A stretch of 9,877 bases of DNA, taken from positions 1-9,877 of the forward strand of contig CASTQR010000047.1 of the NCBI GenBank assembly GCA_949451265.1. Reading direction: 5' to 3'. The notes under the pieces are model-generated. The model ran no database searches, was not told the DNA's origin, and saw only the letters and a program-made list of their open reading frames with translations. Shown here piece by piece: positions 5,411-9,877 of the stretch (within the stretch, counting starts at the first letter, position 1; the number at the start of each line of letters is the position of its first letter). Both the position numbers and the translations under genes were made by a program. This DNA comes from an uncultured Eubacteriales bacterium (GTDB lineage: Bacteria; Bacillota_A; Clostridia; Oscillospirales; Oscillospiraceae).

Positions 5411-6457
5411 TCAATCCATCCCCCTCAAATGTTCTCCAGCCAGCCGCAGCGCCCCCTCGAAGGCGTTGGGCACGGCGTAAGTATGTTCTAATTCCTGCCC
5501 GCTGGCCCACACCCAGCCGGGGGGCAGGGCAGCCGACGCGGCCTGGACGATTTGAATGGTCATGTGCCATTCGATGTGGGTGAAGATATGCTTCGCCTGT
5601 CCGCCGTAGTCCACGGACAGGGGGACGATGCCCCAGTCCGGCGGCGGGGGGCCGTCCCCCAGCTCGTTGGGGAACTCCCACAGCCCCGCCAGCAGGCCCC
5701 TGTCAGGGCGGCGGCGGATGGCCGCGCGTTTTTTGCGGAGGATCACCCACACCGTCCGCTCCTCCACCCGGCGGGGCTTCTTGGCGGCTTTGACGGGCAG
5801 CTCCCCCGCCCGATCCTGGGCCAAAGCGGTACAGAAGCCCCTGGCGGGGCAGGTGCCGCACAGCGGAGCCCCGTTGGGCAGGCAGACGGTGGCCCCCAGC
5901 TCCATCAGCGCCTGGTTGAAGATGCCCGGCGCGTTCAGCGGCATCACCGCCGCCACCGCCGCCGTCACCTTCTTCTTCATCTGAGGCGCGGCGATGTCCC
6001 CGCCGTCCCCGCAGATCCGGGCGTACACCCGCAGCACGTTGCCGTCCACGGCGGGCACCGCCTGCCCGAAGGCGATGGAGCAGATTGCCCCGGCGGTGTA
6101 GTCCCCCACCCCCGGCAGGGCGCGGAGGTTGGCATAGTCCGCCGGGAACTGTCCGCCGTAGTCCTCCACGATGACCCGCGCGGCCTTTTGCAGGTTCCGG
6201 GCCCGGTTGTAGTAGCCCAGGCCCTGCCACAGCTTGAGAAGCCGTTCCTCCGGAAGCGCCGCCAGGGCGGACACGTCCGGGGCCTCCTCTAAAAAGCGGC
6301 GGTAGTAGCCCAGCACCGCCGCCACCCTGGTCTGCTGGAGCATGATCTCCGACAGCCACACGTGGTAGGGGGTGGGGTCGTCCCGCCAGGGGAGGGAGCG
6401 GGCATTGTCCCGGAACCACTCCAGCAGGGGGAGGGGCAGCTTGTCCAACGGGTTCAC
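5411..6457 (-). CDS. mutY: A/G-specific adenine DNA glycosylase
   Basis: The 348-residue product removes adenine mispaired with 8-oxoguanine in base-excision repair. The N-terminal helix-hairpin-helix glycosylase domain shows SEIMLQQTR (36-44, catalytic Glu37), LPGVGDYTAGAI (114-125) and the catalytic Asp138 in VDGNVLRVYAR. The iron-sulfur cluster ligands are C192, C200, C203 and C209. The spacing between the first two is seven residues rather than the six of E. coli, as in clostridial homologues. Residues about 232-345 form the NUDIX-like domain that reads 8-oxoG, with FTHIEWHM containing the FSH-type loop (FTH, 292-294). The start is GTG at 6457, preceded by AAGGAGG at six-base spacing. It is the first gene of the mutY-tdk-radical SAM operon and has its own promoter. 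Confidence 0.96.
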   Translation of the reverse strand: MNPLDKLPLPLLEWFRDNARSLPWRDDPTPYHVWLSEIMLQQTRVAAVLGYYRRFLEEAPDVSALAALPEERLLKLWQGLGYYNRARNLQKAARVIVEDYGGQFPADYANLRALPGVGDYTAGAICSIAFGQAVPAVDGNVLRVYARICGDGGDIAAPQMKKKVTAAVAAVMPLNAPGIFNQALMELGATVCLPNGAPLCGTCPARGFCTALAQDRAGELPVKAAKKPRRVEERTVWVILRKKRAAIRRRPDRGLLAGLWEFPNELGDGPPPPDWGIVPLSVDYGGQAKHIFTHIEWHMTIQIVQAASAALPPGWVWASGQELEHTYAVPNAFEGALRLAGEHLRGMD

Positions 6458-6487
6458 GGCGGGCCTCCTTGGGGTTTGTTTGGGAAC

Positions 6488-6516
6488 AGTGTACCATATT
6501 TGGGGTATGGTTGCAA
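6488..6516 (-). promoter_or_regulatory. Predicted mutY operon promoter
   Basis: On the minus strand, TTGCAA (6516-6511), a 17-base spacer and TACACT (6493-6488) lie about 30 bases before the mutY Shine-Dalgarno site. It is back-to-back with the plus-strand promoters of the SdpI-like operon. Confidence 0.65.
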
Positions 6517-6534
6517 CGGCGGGCGAAAAAAAGA

Positions 6535-6563
6535 ATGACAGGCCGGGGGTTTCGGTGTATAAT
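6535..6563 (+). promoter_or_regulatory. Upstream promoter (P1) of the sdpI-like/hydrolase/dtd/mutL operon
   Basis: ATGACA (6535-6540), an exact 17-base spacer and a perfect -10 TATAAT (6558-6563) give a strong sigma-A type promoter about 60 bases before the first gene. A GC-rich inverted repeat GGCGC-TCC-GCGCC (6575-6587) lies in its transcribed leader. Confidence 0.75.
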
Positions 6564-6589
6564 AGCCGCAGGACGGCGCTCCGCGCCTG

Positions 6590-6598
6590 TGCTATAAT
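6590..6598 (+). promoter_or_regulatory. Second promoter (P2), extended -10 type
   Basis: TG-C-TATAAT is a perfect extended -10 element 25 bases before the ATG at 6623. The hexamer 17 bases upstream is not a -35 match. A transcript from here would begin almost at the AAAAGGAGG Shine-Dalgarno site, giving a very short leader that omits the inverted repeat at 6575-6587. Confidence 0.5.
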
Positions 6599-6622
6599 GT
6601 TGGCAAAAGGAGGGGATTCGCG

Positions 6623-7009
6623 ATGAAGATCGGGATGTGGATGCTCATGCTGGTGTGCAATCTGATCGTCCCGGCGGTGGTGATCTGGTACGGGCGGCGG
6701 TTCGAGAGAAACCCGCCGAAGGAGCCAAACGCCTGGTTCGGCTACCGCACCACCCGCTCCATGAAAAGCCGGGACGCCTGGAACTTTGCCCAGCGGAAGA
6801 TGGGGCAGGTCTGGGGGCGGTGGGGGCTGGTGATGCTGCCCGTAGTGCTGGCGTGCCAGGGGCTGACCCTGCTGTGCCCCGACGTGGAGTCCATGTGCCT
6901 GTGGAGCCTGCCCATCACGGCGGCGGAGGTTGTGATCCTGCTGCTGTCCATGATCCCGGTGGAACGGGCGCTGAAGGAGAACTTTGACGGGAACGGACGG
7001 AGAAAGTAG
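6623..7009 (+). CDS. SdpI-like membrane protein (immunity-protein family), short form
   Basis: This 128-residue protein has three predicted membrane helices (about 4-22, 67-84 and 93-113) and a conserved loop, PNAWFGYRTTRSMKSRDAWNFAQRKMG (35-61). That loop matches the YGYRTxxSxKS...W..AN/AQ signature of SdpI/YhfL-type proteins. In Bacillus subtilis SdpI is a longer membrane protein that protects against the SdpC killing peptide and helps control sdpR. Here only the three-helix, single-signature core is present, and no sdpC-like toxin or sdpR-like regulator is nearby, so immunity function is not shown. AAAAGGAGGGG lies seven bases before the ATG. It is the first gene of an operon with a hydrolase, dtd and mutL, driven by two promoters. 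Confidence 0.8.
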   Translation: MKIGMWMLMLVCNLIVPAVVIWYGRRFERNPPKEPNAWFGYRTTRSMKSRDAWNFAQRKMGQVWGRWGLVMLPVVLACQGLTLLCPDVESMCLWSLPITAAEVVILLLSMIPVERALKENFDGNGRRK

Positions 7010-7018
7010 GGGAACAGA

Positions 7019-7816
7019 ATGCCTTACGGCGCGAAAAACGGGACGGTGAACGGGACGGATTACGTGGCCTTCGGCAGGGGGGAGCGGGCGCTGGTGCTGA
7101 TCCCCGGCCTGGGGGACGGCCTGCGCACGGTGAAGGGGATGGCCCTGTCCTTCTCCTGGCTGTACCGGGAGTACGCCGGGGAGTACCGGGTGTACGTGTT
7201 CAGCCGGAGAAACGATCTACCGGAGGGCTTCACCATCCGGGACATGGCGGAGGATCTGAAGGGGGCCATGGACGCTCTGGGCGTCGCCCGGGCGGACGTG
7301 CTGGGGGTGTCCCAGGGGGGCATGATCGCCCAGCACCTGGCGGCGGCCCACCCGGAGGCGGTAGGGCGGCTGGCGCTGGCGGTGACCGCGGCCTGGGCCA
7401 ACCCCACCGTCCAGGCCGTCGTCGGCCAGTGGGTGGAGTGGGCGGAGGCGGGGGACTATGGAAGCATCGTCACCGACACCGCCGAGAAGATGTATTCGGA
7501 TCGAAAGCTGCGGCTGTACCGGCCCCTCTACCCCGTCCTGCGCCGGGTGGGGCGGCCCAAGAGCCTGCGCCGCTTCCTCATACAGGCCAACGCCTGCCTG
7601 GGCCACGACGCCCGGGGGGAGCTGGGCCGGATCCAGTGCCCCGCGCTGGTCATCGGCGGGGCGCGGGACAGGGTGGTGGGGGACGGGCCGGCGGAGCTGG
7701 CGGGGCTGATCCCCGGCGCGGAGCTCTACGTCTACCCGGAGCTGGGCCACGGGGCCTACGAGGAGGCCGGGGATTTCAACAGGCGGGTGCTGGACTTCCT
7801 CACCCGCCGCAGATAA
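7019..7816 (+). CDS. Alpha/beta-fold hydrolase
   Basis: This 265-residue protein has the full catalytic set of the alpha/beta hydrolase fold. The oxyanion segment LVLIPGLGDG is at 25-34, the nucleophile elbow GVSQGG has Ser98, the acid is Asp217 in GGARDRVV, and the base is His244 in LGHGAYEE. There is a helical cap between about 128 and 200. There is no signal peptide, so it is probably cytosolic. Substrate class (ester, lactone, peptide or other) cannot be told from sequence. The nearest general description is a prolyl-aminopeptidase/esterase-like single-domain hydrolase. It begins nine bases after the SdpI-like gene with AGGGGAA upstream and ends 12 bases before dtd, so it sits inside the same operon. 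Confidence 0.88.
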   Translation: MPYGAKNGTVNGTDYVAFGRGERALVLIPGLGDGLRTVKGMALSFSWLYREYAGEYRVYVFSRRNDLPEGFTIRDMAEDLKGAMDALGVARADVLGVSQGGMIAQHLAAAHPEAVGRLALAVTAAWANPTVQAVVGQWVEWAEAGDYGSIVTDTAEKMYSDRKLRLYRPLYPVLRRVGRPKSLRRFLIQANACLGHDARGELGRIQCPALVIGGARDRVVGDGPAELAGLIPGAELYVYPELGHGAYEEAGDFNRRVLDFLTRRR

Positions 7817-7828
7817 GGAGGGATCGCC

Positions 7829-8272
7829 ATGCGGGCGGTTGTGACCCGGGTGAAGAACGCCCGGGTGGAGATTGAGGGCAAGGTGAACGGGGCCATTGAA
7901 CAGGGCTTTCTGGTGCTCTTGGGCGTGGGGCCGGAGGACACGGAGGCCGCCGCGGACAAGCTGGCGGACAAGGTGTGCGGCCTGCGCATTTTTGACGACG
8001 AGAACGGCAGGATGAATTTGAACCTGGCCGCCGTGGGGGGCGCCCTGCTGGTGGTGAGCCAGTTCACCCTGTACGCCGACACCTCCTCCCGCCGTCCGGG
8101 GTTCTCCCACGCCGCCAAGCCGGACCGGGCTATTCCGCTGTATGAGCGGTTTATGGCCGCCTGCCGGGAGAAGGGTTTCCCGGTGGAGCACGGGGAGTTC
8201 GGGGCGGAGATGCAGGTGTTCTCCCAGAACGACGGGCCTATCACCATATTACTCGAGGTATCAAATGGCTGA
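7829..8272 (+). CDS. dtd: D-aminoacyl-tRNA deacylase
   Basis: The 147-residue product, of typical length, hydrolyses D-aminoacyl-tRNA (and glycyl-tRNA-Ala mischarging in the family) so that D-amino acids do not enter translation. It acts in the cytosol as a homodimer. Diagnostic segments are the N-terminal MRAVVTRVKNARVEI, the catalytic-site loop SQFTLYADT (77-85) and the cross-subunit Gly-cis-Pro motif in NDGPITI (134-140, Gly136-Pro137), which gives chiral selectivity. AAGGAGGG (7815-7822) precedes the ATG at 7829 and overlaps the hydrolase stop codon. Its end overlaps the mutL start by eight bases, so translation of the two is likely coupled. Confidence 0.96.
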   Translation: MRAVVTRVKNARVEIEGKVNGAIEQGFLVLLGVGPEDTEAAADKLADKVCGLRIFDDENGRMNLNLAAVGGALLVVSQFTLYADTSSRRPGFSHAAKPDRAIPLYERFMAACREKGFPVEHGEFGAEMQVFSQNDGPITILLEVSNG

Positions 8273-9877
8273 GATCAAACAATTAGACCCCCACGTGGCG
8301 GATCTCATCGCCGCCGGGGAGGTGGTGGAGCGGCCCGCCAGCGTGGTAAAGGAGCTGCTGGAAAATTCCATTGACGCGGGGGCGTCCGCCGTCACCGTGG
8401 AGATCGCCCATGGGGGGATGGCCCTCATCCGGGTGACGGATGACGGCGGCGGCATCCCGGCGGGGCAGGCGGCTACGGCGTTCCTGCGCCACGCCACGTC
8501 CAAGATCTCCGATGAGCGGGATCTGGAGGCCATCGGCACCCTGGGCTTCCGGGGGGAGGCGCTGGCGGCCATCTCCGCCGTGGCCCGGGTGGAGCTGCTG
8601 ACCCGGACGGACGGGGCGGAGCTGGGCACCCGGCTCACCGTTGTAGCCGGGGAGGTGGTGGCCCAGGAGGAGGCGGGCTGTCCCCGGGGCACCACCATGA
8701 CGGTGCGGGAGCTGTTCTTCAACACCCCCGCCCGGCTGAAGTTCATGAAAAAAGACGCGGCGGAGGGGGCGGCGGTGTTCGCTGTCGTCCAGCGGGCGGC
8801 CCTGTCCCACCCGGAGCTGTCGGTGAAGTTCCTCCGGGACGGGAAGCAGGAGCTGCTCACACCGGGGGACGGGCAGCTGAAAAGCGCCGTCTACGCCGTC
8901 ATGGGCCGGGACATCGCCCTGGGCTTCCTGCCCGTGAAGGGGAGCGGGGACGGCATGAGCGCGGAGGGCTTCGCCTCCCTGCCCACCTGCTGCCGGGGCA
9001 CCCGGGGCTACCAGCACTTTTTTGTCAACGGGCGGTATGTGAAAAGCCGGATCATGACGGCGGCGGTGGAGGAGGCCTACAAGAACCAGAAGCTGGTGGG
9101 CAAATTCCCCGGCTGCGTGATCCACCTGACGGTGCGCCCCAGCGAGGTGGATGTGAACGTCCACCCCACCAAGACCGAGGTGAAGTTCCAGCGGGAGCAG
9201 GCGGTGTTTTCGGCGGTGTACGGGGCGGTGCTGTCCGCCCTGGACAGGGACCACACCCGGCCCCAGGCGTCCCTGCCGGGGGTGCGCTCCAGCGACACGG
9301 TGACCCCCAACCAGACCAGCCTGCCCCTCCACGACGGGGCGCGGGGACTGAACGGGACGCAGTTTATGCCGGCGTCCCGGTTTAAACCGCTGGGCGGGGC
9401 CATGGGCCCGGGGAAGCAGCCGGAGGCCCCGGCTGTGCCCGCTGCGGCGGAGAAGAAGCCGCCCGCCCCGCCGGAGCAGAAAAAATCCCCCTTCCGCTGG
9501 GTGGAGCCCCTGCCAGAGAAAGGAACGGCCCCGGAACAGGGGCCGGAGGGGAAGCCGGAACCCGCCGTGAGGGCGGAACCGCCCGCCCCGGCGGGGAAGC
9601 AGGAGGCCCCCGCCGCACGGGAGGACGCGCCGTCCAAGCCGTCCCCCAAGCCCGCCCGGAAGGGGAAGCCGGAACCGCCGGAAAGCGCGGCGGAACCCAG
9701 GCCGGAACCGGTGGCGGAGCCTGTCCAGGCGTCCGCGCCGGAGCCCAAGCCGGAACCGGAAACCGTCCAGGCCCCGGAGCCGGAGCCCTGGATCGTCCGG
9801 GGGGAGCTGTTCCACACCTACGTGGTGGTGGAGCAGGGGGACAAGGCCCTGCTCATCGACAAGCACGCCGCCCACGA
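8265..9877 (+). CDS. mutL: DNA mismatch repair protein MutL (3' end beyond the window)
   Basis: A total of 537 complete codons are visible and the frame is still open at the window edge. The N-terminal GHKL ATPase has KELLENSIDAG (29-39, Glu30 and Asn34), DDGGGIP (59-65), RHATSKI (75-81) and GFRGEAL (94-100). The second N-terminal domain has FVNGRYV (253-259) and SEVDVNVHPTKTEVKF. Residues about 380-508 form a long Pro/Glu/Lys/Ala-rich linker. The C-terminal dimerisation/endonuclease domain then begins and reaches DKHAAH (532-537), the start of the metal-binding motif usually written DQHAxxE. MutL couples MutS mismatch recognition to strand incision. The ATG at 8265 has CGAGGT five bases upstream and overlaps dtd by eight bases. 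No mutS lies in the window, although it is commonly just upstream in Firmicutes. Confidence 0.97.
   Translation, partial: MAEIKQLDPHVADLIAAGEVVERPASVVKELLENSIDAGASAVTVEIAHGGMALIRVTDDGGGIPAGQAATAFLRHATSKISDERDLEAIGTLGFRGEALAAISAVARVELLTRTDGAELGTRLTVVAGEVVAQEEAGCPRGTTMTVRELFFNTPARLKFMKKDAAEGAAVFAVVQRAALSHPELSVKFLRDGKQELLTPGDGQLKSAVYAVMGRDIALGFLPVKGSGDGMSAEGFASLPTCCRGTRGYQHFFVNGRYVKSRIMTAAVEEAYKNQKLVGKFPGCVIHLTVRPSEVDVNVHPTKTEVKFQREQAVFSAVYGAVLSALDRDHTRPQASLPGVRSSDTVTPNQTSLPLHDGARGLNGTQFMPASRFKPLGGAMGPGKQPEAPAVPAAAEKKPPAPPEQKKSPFRWVEPLPEKGTAPEQGPEGKPEPAVRAEPPAPAGKQEAPAAREDAPSKPSPKPARKGKPEPPESAAEPRPEPVAEPVQASAPEPKPEPETVQAPEPEPWIVRGELFHTYVVVEQGDKALLIDKHAAH
9552..9758 (+). repeat. Recurrent KPEP/RPEP-coding units within the MutL linker
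   Basis: The 11-base unit A-R-GCCGGAACC (R is A or G) recurs in frame at about 9552, 9666, 9699 and 9747. It encodes Lys/Arg-Pro-Glu-Pro in the low-complexity linker. Spacing is irregular, so this is a drifting composition-biased linker rather than a clean tandem array. Confidence 0.6.

Noticed and set aside
7217..8191. Minus-strand reading frame of 324 codons
   Set aside because: It is antisense to the alpha/beta hydrolase and dtd, with no motif and antisense-type composition.
8283..9875. Long minus-strand reading frame of 530 codons
   Set aside because: It is the antisense of mutL. Its Arg/Gly/Leu-rich composition mirrors GC-rich codons, while the plus strand carries clear MutL motifs.
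1..9877. Complete restriction-modification, CRISPR or toxin-antitoxin system
   Set aside because: The methylase has no nuclease partner, there are no spaced direct repeats of CRISPR type, and the small divergent pair does not show a recognisable toxin.

Overview
The window is GC-rich and gene-dense. Its genes use strong Shine-Dalgarno sites and have Firmicutes-type family signatures: an E. coli/clostridial-style type II Tdk, a clostridial MutY Fe-S cluster, a DUF2804 protein, an SdpI-like protein and a MutL with a DKHA-type C-terminal motif. This fits a high-GC member of Clostridia, probably near Oscillospiraceae. The taxonomic call is an inference. Most of the window is ordinary chromosomal housekeeping.

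Layout: (1) 1-2072, plus strand: the end of a family-3 (amino-acid type) ABC transporter solute-binding protein, mtnA (methylthioribose-1-phosphate isomerase) one base later, and a DpnA-like solitary adenine DNA methyltransferase, closed by a strong intrinsic terminator. (2) 2125-2780: a small accessory patch with a ribbon-helix-helix DNA-binding protein divergent from an unrecognised 72-residue protein. They share a very AT-rich control region (about 21% GC over 2331-2400). A further plus-strand promoter has no evident gene after it. (3) 2783-6457, minus strand: mutY, tdk and a COG1313/PflX-like radical SAM protein form a tight operon, and a DUF2804 protein downstream has its own promoter. 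A one-mismatch parS (ParB-binding) site overlaps the radical SAM start codon. (4) 6623-9877, plus strand: an SdpI-like membrane protein, an alpha/beta hydrolase, dtd and the first 537 codons of mutL form an apparent operon. Two stacked promoters lie divergent from the mutY promoter.

Functionally, mutY and mutL (mismatch and oxidised-base repair), tdk (dTTP salvage) and dtd (removal of D-amino acids from tRNA) are quality-control genes. If the parS site is real, the segment probably lies in the origin-proximal part of the chromosome. I found no CRISPR array, rRNA, tRNA, IS element or complete defence system. The most interesting items are the parS-like site, the orphan DpnA-like methylase and the small divergent pair with its AT-rich control region. 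There is no gene-free stretch longer than 300 bases.
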